This document shows, in pieces, positions 46,465 through 56,115 of a stretch of DNA of 64,000 nucleotides (within the stretch, counting starts at the first letter, position 1; every line of letters begins with the position of its first letter). The position numbers and the translations under genes were made by a program. A model generated the notes under the pieces. The model did not search any database. It worked only from the letters and a program-made list of their open reading frames with translations, and was not told the origin of the DNA. This DNA is from Kocuria palustris (GTDB lineage: Bacteria; Actinomycetota; Actinomycetes; Actinomycetales; Micrococcaceae). The stretch spans positions 1,178,001 to 1,242,000 of the forward strand of contig NZ_JAFBCR010000001.1 in assembly GCF_016907795.1 (NCBI RefSeq), given 5' to 3'.

Positions 46465-49400
46465 CGTCGTCCCTCCCCCGTCCGGTCGTCATCGGTGCTC
46501 GTGCGCTTGCCGGCGCTGAGGATCTGCTGCCGGTCCATGCCCCCGCCCCCGAAGTCCTTGAGGTCGGTCTCGGAGACGGTGACGTCCTGCGTGGCGTCGC
46601 TCTCGGTCAGGTCGACGTCGTCGCTGGCCTCTTCGCGCAGGACGGTGATCGCCCCGGTGCTGCCCGGCTCCGAGGAGGGGCGGCGCACCACGCGGATGCG
46701 GGCGCCGCCGCGACCGGCGGCACGACGACGGCGGCGCAGCGCCTCGTCCTCCGTGTGCCGATCGATCTGCCCGCCGAGCGAGCGCAGGACGTCCAGGACC
46801 ATGCCCACGACCACCAGGTAGACGCCGACATCGAAGATCATGGCGGTCACGAACTTCACCTCGCCGATGATCGGCCAGGTCCACTCGAACGTGTAGCTCT
46901 GCATGATCGAGCCGCCGAAGAAGATCGGGGCTATGGCGTAGACCGCGGCGATGGCCAGGCCCAGGCCCAGCATGGTGCCCGCGTTGATGGGCGTCGAGCG
47001 CCACAGCTCGTAGCGCCCGCCCGCGAGATAGCGCAGCGTGAGCGCCAGACCGGCGGTCAGGCCGCCGGCGAATCCGCCGCCGGGGAGGTTGTGACCGGCG
47101 ATCAGGAAGTACAGCGAGACCATGATGATCGTGTGGAACAGCAGCCGGGTCACGATCTCGAGCACGATCGAGCGCCGCTCCGGGGACAGCGTGCGCCCGG
47201 CCACGATGTAGGGATCGTCCTCGTCGCCGCGGAAGGACCGCGAGGCGCGGTCGAACTCGGTCTCGAAGCTGCGCGCGGTGATCTCGGCCCGCTGGCGGAT
47301 CTGGCGGATCTGCCCGGTGCTGGGCTGGGCCGTGGCGTGCGGGCGGTCCCGGCGCCCGAGCACGAAGATCAGCGAGGCGATGCCGGTGGCTGCCAGGACC
47401 AGCACGGAGATCTCCCCGAACGTGTCCCACACGCGGATGTCCACGAGCAGCACGTTCACGACGTTCGCGCCGTCGCCCTCCTCGTAGGCCAGCCGCGGCA
47501 TGGCGAACGAGACCGGGGACTCGGTGCGCGAGGCCATGGAGAAGGCCGCCAGCAGCATCATGAAGCCGCCGAAGAGGATCGCGATGATGGCCCGCGGCAG
47601 GCGGGTGCGATCGGCCTTGCGGTCCCACACGGGCGCTGGCAGGGTCCGCAGCGCCAGCACGAAGGCCACCAGGGCGATGGTCTCCACGAGGGTCTGGGTC
47701 AGCGCGAGGTCCGGGGCGCCCTGCAGGGCGAAGGTCAGCGCCAGGCCGTAGCCCGTCACGGAGACGAGCAGCACGGCCAGGAAGCGCTTGCCCGCGCGCA
47801 GCACGGCCAGGCACGCGCCGATGATCAGCGCGGCCGCCACGAGCTGTCCCCACGAGTCCGCGATGCGCATGGAGCCCAGCGGCGGGGTCTCGTAGAGGAA
47901 CAGGACGGTGACCGGCACGACGATCGCCGTGATCAGGATGACCGAGAGGTAGAAGCTCAGCGAGCCCCTCTGGGTCTTGCCCGTGACCCACACAGCCAGC
48001 TTGTCCAGGGAGTCGATGACCTCGCGGTAGATCCGCTCGGCCGGGGTCATGTGCGGCAGGGAGTGCAGCACCGCGGCCAGCGTGCGGCGATTGGCGTGCA
48101 GGAGGAGCCCGAGCGCGATGATCCCCAGCGAGATCAGCAGCGCGCCGTTGATGCCGTGCCACAGCGCCAGGTGCAGCGTGGCCTCGCCGGCGAACTCGCC
48201 CACCCAGGGCAGCAGCGAGTGCTCGACCGGTCCGGGCACGAAGCCGTAGACGATTGTCAGGACGGTGAGCACCACGGCAGGGGCCACGAAGGAGCGGGCT
48301 GCGTGGTGGGCCGGGGTGCGCATGGGCCGGCCGTCCTCGCCCGTGGGCAGCTGGGCGAACGCGCTGCGCTTGACCCCGAAGGCGCCCCACACGAAGCGGG
48401 CCGAGTACACGACGGTGAACACCGAGCCGAGGATCACGCCGAGCAGGCGGATCCAGGCCAGGGCGTCTCCCGTGTCCGCCTGGACGTCGTGGAGCAGGGT
48501 GCCGAGCACGGCCTCCTTGGCCACGAAGCCCCCGAACGGCGGGACGCCTGCCATCGAGGCCGCCGCGATGATCGCTACGACCAGCAGGACGGGCATCTGG
48601 CGACCGACCTCGGAGAGCTTGCGGATGTCTCGGGTGCCGGTCTCGTGGTCGATGATCCCGACCGTGAGGAAGAGGGTCGCCTTGAACAGCGCGTGGCCCA
48701 CGAGCAGCGCCATGCCGGCCAGGGCGGCGTCGGGGGTGCCGACGGACAGGACCAGGATCATGAAGCCCAGCTGGGACACGGTGCCGTAGGCCAGCAGCAG
48801 CTTGAGGTCGTACTGGCGCATGGCGACCCAGCCGCCGAAGACCATGGTGCCGACGCCCAGCGTGAGCAGCATGGGCTGCCAGGCGGCGGTGTCCGAGTAG
48901 CCCGGGGCCAGCCGGGCCACCAGGTAGACGCCGGCCTTCACCATGGAGGCGGCGTGCAGGTAGGCCGAGACGGGCGTGGGGGCGGCCATGGCCTCGGGCA
49001 GCCAGAAGTGGAACGGGATCAGCGCCGACTTGGTCACAGCGCCCACGAGCAGCAGCGCGATCGCGACGTCGATGATCGGCCCGTGCGAGGCCAGCTGCGG
49101 GCCCATGGCCACGAGCTCGGAGATCCGGTAGGTGCCGGCGCTCTGCCCCAGCAGGATGACGCCCACGAGCATGGTCAGGCCGCCGGCGGTCGTGATGATC
49201 AGGGCCTGCATGGAGGCGCGACGAGCCGAGAGCCGGACGCGGGCATACCCGATGAGCAGGAACGACAGGACGGTCGTGATCTCCCAGAAGATGAACAGCA
49301 GCAGGAGATCATCGGCCACGACGAGCCCGTACATGGCCCCGGCGAAGGCGACCAGCTGCGCGCCGAAGGAGCCCGTGTCCGGGGAGTCCTCCGAGAAGTA

Positions 49401-49685
49401 GCGGGCGCAGTAGGCCAGCACGAGCGCACCGATGCCCAGCACGATCAGCGACATCACCCACGCCAGGGAGTCGGTGCGCAGGGCGATCGCCAGGTCCATG
49501 GTGGGCAGCCAGGGGATCACCTGCTGCCACTGCCCGGAATGCGCGGCCCCGCCCTGCAGCAGCACCCAGATGAACGAGGCCGCCGGCACCGCCGCGATGA
49601 CGTAGAAGGCGGACCGGCCGAAGCGGGTGAACAGGAGCGGTGCGAGCAGAGCGATGGCTGCGTGGGCTATCAGCACTGCCAGCAC
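46461..49685 (-). CDS. mnhA: Mrp antiporter fused subunit A/B
   Basis: A 1074-aa, ~21-helix subunit heading the multi-subunit Na+/H+ antiporter. Residues 1 to about 750 are MrpA (NuoL-like: FIFWEITTVLSFLLIGY, SALIPFHFWLPEAMAAPTPVSAYLHAA, FTVVYSARFVWGAFG). Residues about 880-1020 correspond to MrpB (LFHTIIMVSLYFLIAGHNLPGGGF and the following glycine-rich helix), so no separate mnhB is needed. GTG 49685 is preferred (GGAGG 5 nt before, protein begins VLAVLIAHAAIALLAP) over the long upstream frame, which overlaps the divergent MFS gene. Complexes of this type confer Na+ and alkali tolerance and maintain pH. Confidence 0.95.
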   Translation of the reverse strand: MLAVLIAHAAIALLAPLLFTRFGRSAFYVIAAVPAASFIWVLLQGGAAHSGQWQQVIPWLPTMDLAIALRTDSLAWVMSLIVLGIGALVLAYCARYFSEDSPDTGSFGAQLVAFAGAMYGLVVADDLLLLFIFWEITTVLSFLLIGYARVRLSARRASMQALIITTAGGLTMLVGVILLGQSAGTYRISELVAMGPQLASHGPIIDVAIALLLVGAVTKSALIPFHFWLPEAMAAPTPVSAYLHAASMVKAGVYLVARLAPGYSDTAAWQPMLLTLGVGTMVFGGWVAMRQYDLKLLLAYGTVSQLGFMILVLSVGTPDAALAGMALLVGHALFKATLFLTVGIIDHETGTRDIRKLSEVGRQMPVLLVVAIIAAASMAGVPPFGGFVAKEAVLGTLLHDVQADTGDALAWIRLLGVILGSVFTVVYSARFVWGAFGVKRSAFAQLPTGEDGRPMRTPAHHAARSFVAPAVVLTVLTIVYGFVPGPVEHSLLPWVGEFAGEATLHLALWHGINGALLISLGIIALGLLLHANRRTLAAVLHSLPHMTPAERIYREVIDSLDKLAVWVTGKTQRGSLSFYLSVILITAIVVPVTVLFLYETPPLGSMRIADSWGQLVAAALIIGACLAVLRAGKRFLAVLLVSVTGYGLALTFALQGAPDLALTQTLVETIALVAFVLALRTLPAPVWDRKADRTRLPRAIIAILFGGFMMLLAAFSMASRTESPVSFAMPRLAYEEGDGANVVNVLLVDIRVWDTFGEISVLVLAATGIASLIFVLGRRDRPHATAQPSTGQIRQIRQRAEITARSFETEFDRASRSFRGDEDDPYIVAGRTLSPERRSIVLEIVTRLLFHTIIMVSLYFLIAGHNLPGGGFAGGLTAGLALTLRYLAGGRYELWRSTPINAGTMLGLGLAIAAVYAIAPIFFGGSIMQSYTFEWTWPIIGEVKFVTAMIFDVGVYLVVVGMVLDVLRSLGGQIDRHTEDEALRRRRRAAGRGGARIRVVRRPSSEPGSTGAITVLREEASDDVDLTESDATQDVTVSETDLKDFGGGGMDRQQILSAGKRTSTDDDRTGEGRR

Positions 49686-49903
49686 GTGCGCCTCCGTTGC
49701 GGCTCGAGGAGTCGACGACCAGCGGCTCTGCAGGCCAGCCGATCGGTCGAGGGACCGGCGACGAGGGCAGCGGCTCGTAAGTCGTCTTGCGGGGTCGTCT
49801 TGCGGGGAACTGCCCAGCAGACTACCAACTCGCCGGCAGGCCCCGCCGTGCCCAGGGCCACCTTCACCTTGTCGCGAAATCGTCCGACGGCCGCCGTCGC
49901 CCC

Positions 49904-49909
49904 TAGTCT
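49904..49909 (+). promoter_or_regulatory. -10 element for MFS gene (leaderless)
   Basis: TAGTCT lies 8 nt before ATG 49918, within the 232-bp region shared with the divergent mrp operon. Confidence 0.45.
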
Positions 49910-49917
49910 TCAGCATC

Positions 49918-51288
49918 ATGGAATCCACTGCGCGGCCCGCGGCCGTCGATCCGACGGTTCCCCCTGCTCCGCTGTCCCCCGCCGGGCCCGGCGCCCTGCG
50001 CTCCTGGTACCTCTACGACGCCGCGATCTCCGTGATCGATGCGCTGATGATCACGTTCGTCTTCGGGACGTACCTGACGTCAGGGTCCTTCGGCAGCACC
50101 GAGCACGCCACGCAGATGCTGTCCCGGGGAACGGTCGTGGCCGCGGTGATGATCGCCGTGGCGGCTCCGCTGATCGGCTGGCTCTCCGACCGCAGCGGCC
50201 GCCGATCGACCGGCATCGCCGTGTTCACGGGGATCTGCGCGGCGTGCACGGCAGCCTGCTTCCTCGTGCGCCCCGAGGAGCAGCTGCTCATGCTCGGCGT
50301 CGTCCTGCTCAGCGCCGCCAACGCGGCCAAGGAGCTCGCCGTCGTGGACTACTCCGCGACCCTTCCCGGGCTGACCTCCCCGGAGTCGATCGGACGCGTC
50401 AGCGGACGCGGCTGGGCTGTCGGCTACATCTTCTCGATCCTGGCCACCGCGTTCGTGCTGTTCGGCTTCATCACGCCCGGCTTCGTGGGGCTGCCCACGG
50501 ACGAGGCCCTCAACGTCCGGGCGGTCGCCCTGTTCTGCGCCGTGTGGTGCGTCGTCCTGGCTGTCCCGCTGATCGTGAGCCTGCGCCGCATCGAAGCCCG
50601 GTGTCCCAGCCGCCGGGCCCCGGGCCCCGGCGGCGGAGCTCTGGCTCCCTACCGGGAGATCGTGCGCATGGTGGTCCACCTCTGGCGCACAGATCGTCGG
50701 GCGCTGCACTTCCTCGCGGCCTCGGCCGTGTTCCGCGACGGCCTCTCCGCCGTGTTCGCCTTCGGCGGCCTGATCGCTGCGGGGACCTTCGGGTTCAGCC
50801 TCACCGAGGTCATGATCTTCGCGATCGCGGGCAACCTGATCGCGGGCCTCGGTGCACTGCTGGGCGGCCAGCTCGACGACCGCCTGGGTCCCAAGCCTGT
50901 GATCGTCGCCGCACTGGCCCTGGTCGCCGTGGCCGGCACCGCCCTGATGCTGCTCGAGGGCAAGGGGGCCTTCTGGGTCTGCGGACTGGCGCTGTGCGTA
51001 GCGGTCGGCCCGGCCCAGGCCTCGTCGCGGTCCTACCTGGGGCGGCTGACCACCGAGGGCACGGAGGGCTCCCTCTACGGGCTCTACGCCACGACCGGGC
51101 GTGCGGTGAGCTTCCTGGCCCCGCTGCTGTTCGGGACGGCCATCGGCGTCTTCGGCGAACAGCGCTACGGGATCCTGGGCATCGTGGCCGTCGTCCTGCT
51201 GGGCCTTCTCATGATGATCGGGCTGCCCACGCGGCCCCGGCCCGCGGTGGCCGCCGCCGTAGCGGTCTCCACCGCGCACACAGCCTGA
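49918..51288 (+). CDS. UMF1/Atg22-like MFS transporter
   Basis: A 456-aa, 12-helix transporter of the UMF1 group, relatives of the yeast vacuolar effluxer Atg22. The opening LRSWYLYDAAISVIDALMITFVF (seen as SWYLYDAAISVIDALMITF) and the loop WLSDRSGRRSTGIAVFT are typical, as is EGTEGSLYGLYATTGRAVSF near helix X. Bacterial substrates are unknown; amino-acid or oligosaccharide efflux is possible. It diverges from the mrp operon. Confidence 0.85.
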   Translation: MESTARPAAVDPTVPPAPLSPAGPGALRSWYLYDAAISVIDALMITFVFGTYLTSGSFGSTEHATQMLSRGTVVAAVMIAVAAPLIGWLSDRSGRRSTGIAVFTGICAACTAACFLVRPEEQLLMLGVVLLSAANAAKELAVVDYSATLPGLTSPESIGRVSGRGWAVGYIFSILATAFVLFGFITPGFVGLPTDEALNVRAVALFCAVWCVVLAVPLIVSLRRIEARCPSRRAPGPGGGALAPYREIVRMVVHLWRTDRRALHFLAASAVFRDGLSAVFAFGGLIAAGTFGFSLTEVMIFAIAGNLIAGLGALLGGQLDDRLGPKPVIVAALALVAVAGTALMLLEGKGAFWVCGLALCVAVGPAQASSRSYLGRLTTEGTEGSLYGLYATTGRAVSFLAPLLFGTAIGVFGEQRYGILGIVAVVLLGLLMMIGLPTRPRPAVAAAVAVSTAHTA

Positions 51289-51338
51289 GCCCTGCAGCAT
51301 GCGGCTGCGCACAGCAGCCCGCGCCGCCCGAGTGCTCC

Positions 51339-51920
51339 TCAGCGCGGCAGCTGCGTGCGGTGGAAGCTCAGGTGCGAGCGCGAGGCCGTGGGTCCGCGCT
51401 GGCCCTGGTAGCGGTTCTGGTGATCCCCCGTGCCGTAGGGCTCCTCGGCGGACGACGACAGCCGGAAGAAGCACAGCTGCCCGACCTTCGAGCCCGGCCA
51501 CAGCTTGATCGGCAGCGTGGCCATGTTGGACAGCTCGAGGGTCACGTGCCCCGAGAAGCCCGGGTCGATGAAGCCCGCGGTCGAATGCGTCAGCAGCCCC
51601 AGGCGCCCCAGCGAGGACTTGCCCTCGAGCCGGGCGGCGATGTCGTCGGGCAGGCTCACGCACTCGTAGGTGGAGCCCAGCACGAACTCGCCGGGATGCA
51701 GCACGAAGGGCTCCTCCGGAGCCACCTCCACGAGCCGGGTCAGCCCCGGCTGCTCGATCGACGGGTCGATCACGGCGTGCTTGTGGTTGTCGAAGAGCCG
51801 GAACCATCGGTCCAGGCGGACGTCGATGCTCGAGGGCTGGATGAGGTCGAGGTCGCAGGGCTCGAGCCGGACCCGCTGGGCCTCGAGCTCGGCGCGGATG
51901 TCGCGATCGGAGAGCAGCAC
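51339..51920 (-). CDS. dcd: dCTP deaminase (possibly bifunctional dCTP deaminase/dUTPase)
   Basis: A 193-aa homotrimeric enzyme making dUTP from dCTP; the actinobacterial relatives (e.g. Mycobacterium tuberculosis Dcd) also hydrolyse dUTP to dUMP. Landmarks: [12 protein letters not shown] start, [34 protein letters not shown] with the catalytic Glu/Ser and GKVGQ-like [14 protein letters not shown] 51920 matches the usual beginning and sits 7 nt from TACCGT, so it may be leaderless. It supplies dUMP for thymidylate synthesis. Confidence 0.93.
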   Translation of the reverse strand: MLLSDRDIRAELEAQRVRLEPCDLDLIQPSSIDVRLDRWFRLFDNHKHAVIDPSIEQPGLTRLVEVAPEEPFVLHPGEFVLGSTYECVSLPDDIAARLEGKSSLGRLGLLTHSTAGFIDPGFSGHVTLELSNMATLPIKLWPGSKVGQLCFFRLSSSAEEPYGTGDHQNRYQGQRGPTASRSHLSFHRTQLPR

Positions 51921-51998
51921 GGCTGCCACGGTAGTCCACGCGGGCGCCCGACGCATTGGCGCCGTGTCGTGGACTGCGCTAGAGTCGGCGTTCGTCGC

Positions 51999-52069
51999 GC
52001 GGCTGTAGCTCAATGGTAGAGCGCACGCTTCCCAAGCCTGATACGCGGGTTCGATTCCCGTCAGCCGCT
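51999..52069 (+). tRNA. tRNA-Gly (anticodon CCC)
   Basis: Cloverleaf with acceptor GCGGCTG/CAGCCGC, D stem GCTC/GAGC, anticodon loop TTCCCAA giving CCC at 52031-52033, and T arm with GTTCGATTC. Discriminator T; CCA is not encoded. The anticodon stem CACGC/GCCTG has a C-C mismatch (C52026 with C52038) where a C-G pair is expected. Confidence 0.93.
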
Positions 52070-52091
52070 CTCTCGTCGGCCTGCGCCGACC

Positions 52092-52121
52092 GCGCCCGCA
52101 GACCCTCCGGTCTGCGGGCGC
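52092..52121 (+). terminator. intrinsic terminator after tRNA-Gly
   Basis: A 13-bp perfect stem (52092-52104 with 52109-52121) with a CTCC loop followed by TTCTC. Confidence 0.8.
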
Positions 52122-52254
52122 TTCTCATCGGACGGCCCTTCCGGCTGCGGACAGGGGCGCTCCGTGCGGCCGCAGCCCCGAACGCCACGCGCATATGCCG
52201 TCAGCGGCATCAGAGCTTCCCCGCACCCCTGCTCGCGTCTCGTGAAAGGCAGCC

Positions 52255-52704
52255 ATGCTGCGCACCATGTTCACCGGCAAGATCCACCGCGCGACCGTGA
52301 CCCACGCGGACCTGCACTACGTGGGCTCCGTGACCGTCGACCTGGACCTGCTCGAGGCCGCCGACATCCTCCCGGGCCAGCTGGTCCACATCGTCGACAT
52401 CACCAACGGGGCGCGCCTGGAGACCTACACGATCCCCGGCGAGCGCGGCTCGGGCGTGATCGGCATCAACGGCGCCGCCGCCCACCTCGTGTCCGTGGGC
52501 GACCTCGTGATCCTGATGGCCTACGCCCAGATGGACGACCAGGAGGCCCGCACGTACGAGCCGCACGTCGTCCATGTGGATGCCGGCAACCGCATCGTGC
52601 ACCTGGGGCAGGACCCCGCCGAGGCCGTCGTCGGGGACGTGAAGACCCCCGATCACGCCGTGAGCTCCCCGGACGCGCGCGCCGAGCTGGGCGGGCGCGG
52701 CTGA
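52255..52704 (+). CDS. panD: aspartate 1-decarboxylase proenzyme
   Basis: A 149-aa pyruvoyl enzyme producing beta-alanine for pantothenate and CoA. The self-cleavage site Gly24-Ser25 is in [11 protein letters not shown], preceded by [13 protein letters not shown] with the active-site Lys and His, and followed by the [13 protein letters not shown] and [10 protein letters not shown] blocks. GAAAGG precedes ATG 52255. The panD C-terminal tail is long (about 25 residues past the core). The auxin-efflux-type carrier gene begins 2 nt after the stop, implying cotranscription. Confidence 0.96.
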   Translation: MLRTMFTGKIHRATVTHADLHYVGSVTVDLDLLEAADILPGQLVHIVDITNGARLETYTIPGERGSGVIGINGAAAHLVSVGDLVILMAYAQMDDQEARTYEPHVVHVDAGNRIVHLGQDPAEAVVGDVKTPDHAVSSPDARAELGGRG

Positions 52705-52705
52705 G

Positions 52706-53728
52706 ATGGCCGGGGTCCTCGCGGGATTCGCGGTCATCTGGATCATCATCCTGGTGGGGGCCGTCGTCTCCCGCGCGGGGATCCTGGGCGATGCCGGCCA
52801 GCGCTCCCTGAGCGCCTTCTCCTTCTGGGTGGCCTCCCCCTGCCTGCTGTTCCTGACGGTCTCCGGGGCGGACGTCTCTCAGATCTTCTCCGCCCCGCTG
52901 CTCGTGGCCCTGGTCTCCGCCTGGGCCACCGCCTCGCTGTGGTGGGGCTTCGCCTTCGCACGGCGCGCCCTGCGGCGGCGGGATCAGCGGGATCGGGCCG
53001 CGCAGAGCCTCCCCTCGGCCGACGACGACGGCAGCTCCGTCGAGCGCCGCGGCGCCCAGGGCGGACGCGCACGGCTGGGCTCCGTGATCATGTCCGGACA
53101 GTCCGCCTCGATGGTCAACTCCGCCAACCTGGGCATCCCGCTGACGACCTTCGTGCTCGGCGATGCCTCGGCCGTCGTGCCCGTGATCCTGTTCCAGCTG
53201 GCGATCTACACGCCCATCTACCTGGCCCTCATGGACATCGCAGTGCTCGGGCGCCGCCCGAACCCGCTGTCGCTGGTGCGCTCCGTGGCCACGAATCCCA
53301 TGATCCTGGGCTCGCTGCTCGGCGTGGTCTTCTCGGCCACCGGCTGGCAGCTGCCGACCGTGGCCCACCAGCCGATCGAGCTGATCTCCGGGGCGGCCAT
53401 CCCGTGCATGCTCGCGGCGTTCGGGATGTCGCTGGTCTCCCACCGCCCGTTGCAGGGCACTCGCGCCCACCGCCAGGAGGTCGCGCTGCTCTCCGCGCTG
53501 AAGCTGATCGCCCAGCCCGTCCTGGCCTGGCTGTTCGGCCTCGCCCTGGGCTTGGACCCCGCCACGCTCTACGGCGTGGTCCTGATGGCGGCGCTGCCGA
53601 CGGCGCAGAACGTCTATGTGGCGGCCGTGCGCTATCGCAGCGCTGAGGCCGTGACCCGCGACGTCGTGCTCGTGACCTCCGTGGCCGCCATGGGGACCAT
53701 GGCCGTCGTGGCCCTGCTGCTCGCCTGA
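52706..53728 (+). CDS. auxin efflux carrier (AEC) family transporter
   Basis: A 340-aa carrier of the AEC family with about ten helices in two inverted halves. The typical region NSANLGIPLTTFVLGDAS in helix V and LMAALPTAQNVYVAAVRY near the C-terminus are present. Bacterial members export malonate, malate or similar organic acids; the substrate here is unknown. A charged loop of about 35 residues (100-135) separates the halves. It is cotranscribed with panD (2-nt gap), so a beta-alanine or aspartate-family substrate is a speculative possibility. Confidence 0.88.
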   Translation: MAGVLAGFAVIWIIILVGAVVSRAGILGDAGQRSLSAFSFWVASPCLLFLTVSGADVSQIFSAPLLVALVSAWATASLWWGFAFARRALRRRDQRDRAAQSLPSADDDGSSVERRGAQGGRARLGSVIMSGQSASMVNSANLGIPLTTFVLGDASAVVPVILFQLAIYTPIYLALMDIAVLGRRPNPLSLVRSVATNPMILGSLLGVVFSATGWQLPTVAHQPIELISGAAIPCMLAAFGMSLVSHRPLQGTRAHRQEVALLSALKLIAQPVLAWLFGLALGLDPATLYGVVLMAALPTAQNVYVAAVRYRSAEAVTRDVVLVTSVAAMGTMAVVALLLA

Positions 53729-53781
53729 GCCGCCCCCATTCATCTCCCGTTGCGCGACTTCCGGGGACTCGCCCAGACGAT

Positions 53782-53797
53782 TGTGTGCCAATTCACA
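53782..53797 (+). promoter_or_regulatory. GlxR/CRP-type operator upstream of sugar importer
   Basis: TGTGT-GCCAAT-TCACA matches the CRP/GlxR consensus TGTGA-N6-TCACA at 9 of 10 fixed positions. A possible -10, TATCCT, lies at 53806-53811, putting the site in the -35 region. Actinobacterial GlxR (cAMP receptor) commonly controls carbohydrate uptake. Confidence 0.6.
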
Positions 53798-53877
53798 TCT
53801 GGGAGTATCCTGGGCCGTGGAGGTGCCTGCCGTGTCCACGGTGCACCTCGCACGAATCGAGCACACGGAGGAACCTC

Positions 53878-55176
53878 GTGAGAGCAGAGCACCATCGGCG
53901 ACGGCTGCGCACCGCAGCGCTCGCCTCGATCGGAGCACTGATGCTGGCGGGCTGCGCATCGGATGATGGCGGTCCCACCGAGCTGACGTGGTACATCAAC
54001 CCGGACAACGGGGGGCAGGTCACGATCGCCGAGCAGTGCTCCGCGGACTCGGGCGGGAAGTACACCATCACCACCTCGCTGCTGCCGCGCGATGCCGCCA
54101 CGCAGCGCGAGCAGCTGGCCCGCCGCCTGGCGGCCGGCGACAGGTCCATGGACATCATGTCCCTGGACCCGCCCTTCATCCCCGAGCTGGCCGAGCCGGG
54201 CTTCCTGGCCGCACCGCCGCAGGAGCTCGTGGAGACAGCTACGCAGGACACCCTCGAGGGCGCCCAGGCCGGTGCGCAGTGGGACGGCGAGTACGTCTCC
54301 ATCCCGTTCTGGGCCAACACGCAGCTGCTGTGGTACCGCAAGTCCGTGGCCGAGGCCGCCGGGCTGGACATGACCCAGCCCGTGACATGGGAGCAGATCA
54401 TCACGGCCGCGAAGGACCAGGACAAGTACCTGGGAGTGCAGGGCGTGCAGGGCGAGTCCATGACCGTGTGGGTCAACAGCCTCGTGGAGTCCGCCGGCGG
54501 CTCGATCGTGGAGGGCGACCCCGCCTCGGTCGACACCCTGGAGCTCGCGCTCGATTCCGAGGCCGGGGGCAAGGCCGCAGGCATCGTCGGGACGATCGGC
54601 GAGGAGGGACTGGGCGGTCCGGGCATCGACACCCAGGACGAGAACGCCGCCATGGAGCAGTTCCGCGGCGAGAAGGGCTCGTTCATGGTCAACTGGCCGT
54701 TCGTCTACTCCGCCACCCAGGGCGCTGTCGCGGAAGGCTCGGTCGAGCAGTCCGTGATGGACGACATCGCCTGGACCACCTGGCCCCGCGTGGACGCGGA
54801 CACCCCGTCGGCTCCCCCGCTGGGCGGCATCAACCTGGGCGTGGGCGCCAGCTCCGAGAACCAGGACCTGGCATGGGAGGCCATCGAGTGCATCTCGGAC
54901 CCGGCCAACCAGGCGAAGTACATGGTCTCCGACGGCAACCCCGCCGCCGCCTCCTCTGCCTACGAGGACAAGGCCGTGCAGGAGGCCTACCCCATGTACG
55001 AGGCCATCCGCGAGTCCCTGGACAGCGCCGCCCCGCGCCCGCAGACCCCGTACTACAACGAGATCTCCTCCGGCATCCAGCAGGAGTGGACCCCGATCCA
55101 TGAGGTCAACGAGAACACCCCGGCGAACTCGCAGGAGTTCATCGACTCCGTCCTGAAGGGAGAGTCGCTGCTGTGA
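53878..55176 (+). CDS. ABC sugar importer lipoprotein (LpqY-like)
   Basis: A 432-aa solute-binding lipoprotein. The signal peptide has basic residues, a hydrophobic core and lipobox LMLAGC with Cys26. The mature domain belongs to extracellular binding protein family 1: ELTWYINPDNGGQ, RLAAGDRSMDIMSLDPPFIPEL, IPFWANTQLLWYRK and the C-terminal WEAIECISDP. Its layout and its three partners resemble the mycobacterial trehalose importer LpqY-SugABC. GTG 53878 has GGAGGAAC; the frame upstream is not coding. Trehalose, or related disaccharides, is the likely cargo. Confidence 0.9.
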   Translation: MRAEHHRRRLRTAALASIGALMLAGCASDDGGPTELTWYINPDNGGQVTIAEQCSADSGGKYTITTSLLPRDAATQREQLARRLAAGDRSMDIMSLDPPFIPELAEPGFLAAPPQELVETATQDTLEGAQAGAQWDGEYVSIPFWANTQLLWYRKSVAEAAGLDMTQPVTWEQIITAAKDQDKYLGVQGVQGESMTVWVNSLVESAGGSIVEGDPASVDTLELALDSEAGGKAAGIVGTIGEEGLGGPGIDTQDENAAMEQFRGEKGSFMVNWPFVYSATQGAVAEGSVEQSVMDDIAWTTWPRVDADTPSAPPLGGINLGVGASSENQDLAWEAIECISDPANQAKYMVSDGNPAAASSAYEDKAVQEAYPMYEAIRESLDSAAPRPQTPYYNEISSGIQQEWTPIHEVNENTPANSQEFIDSVLKGESLL

Positions 55177-56111
55177 GCACCTCGACTCAGGGCCGCCGAC
55201 GGCCCGCCTCCGCCCCGGTCTCCGACCGGCTGAAGTCCGAGCGCCGCCTCGGCTGGCTGCTGGCCGGACCGGCCTTCGCGGTCATGCTGCTGGTGACCAT
55301 GTACCCCATCGTCCAGGCGCTGTTCGACTCGCTGTTCTCCTACCGCCTCACGGCCCCGGATGACCGCGAGTTCATCGGCCTCCAGAACTACTGGACGGTC
55401 CTCACGGACGGTGTGTTCTGGAAGGACCTGTGGGTCACGTTGCTCATCACGGTCGTGACCGTCGCCGTGGAGCTCGTGCTCGGCTTCGCGCTGGCGCTGG
55501 TCATGCACTCGGCGATCAAGCAGCTGCGCGGCCTGCTGCGCACCGTGATCCTGGTGCCCTACGGCATCATCACGGTCGTGTCGGCCTTCGCCTGGTTCTA
55601 CGCCTTCGACATCAACACCGGCTACGTGAACTCGTGGTTCGCCTGGCTGCCGGTCATCGGCCCGGACTTCAACTGGTTCGGCCAGGGCTGGTCCGCGCTG
55701 CTGGTGATCATGGCCTCCGAGATCTGGAAGACCACACCGTTCATCTCCCTGCTGCTGCTCTCGGGCCTGGCGCAGGTGCCGAACGAGCTCGGCGAGGCCG
55801 CCAAGGTCGACGGCGCCGGCTGGTGGGAGCGCATGGTCAAGGTGACCATCCCCTCCATGAAGGCCGCCATCATGGTCGCGGTCGTCTTCCGCGCCCTGGA
55901 TGCCTTCCGCATCTTCGACAACATCTACATCATGACCAACGGCCAGTACGGGACCGAGTCGCTGTCGCTGCTGACCTACCGCACCTCGATCACCCGTCTG
56001 GAGATCGGCCTCGGCTCGGCGATCTCCGTGATCCTGTTCATCTGCGTCCTGCTGATCGCCGTCGTGGCCATCAAGGGCTTCAAGGTGGATCTCACCGGAA
56101 GGAAGGGCTGA
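55173..56111 (+). CDS. ABC sugar importer permease (SugA/MalF-like)
   Basis: A 312-aa permease with six helices and the cytosolic EAA loop (ELGEAAKVDGAGWWERMVKV) that docks the ATPase. GTG 55173 overlaps the lipoprotein stop by 4 nt. Partner permease begins 4 nt downstream of its stop. Confidence 0.94.
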   Translation: MSTSTQGRRRPASAPVSDRLKSERRLGWLLAGPAFAVMLLVTMYPIVQALFDSLFSYRLTAPDDREFIGLQNYWTVLTDGVFWKDLWVTLLITVVTVAVELVLGFALALVMHSAIKQLRGLLRTVILVPYGIITVVSAFAWFYAFDINTGYVNSWFAWLPVIGPDFNWFGQGWSALLVIMASEIWKTTPFISLLLLSGLAQVPNELGEAAKVDGAGWWERMVKVTIPSMKAAIMVAVVFRALDAFRIFDNIYIMTNGQYGTESLSLLTYRTSITRLEIGLGSAISVILFICVLLIAVVAIKGFKVDLTGRKG

Positions 56112-56115
56112 TCCC

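Noticed and set aside
46755-52019. A 1,754-codon open frame antisense to the mrp operon
   Set aside because: High GC leaves few stop codons in shadow frames. Its translation is low complexity in Asp/Gly/His/Gln with no domain, while the opposite strand encodes clear Mrp subunits.
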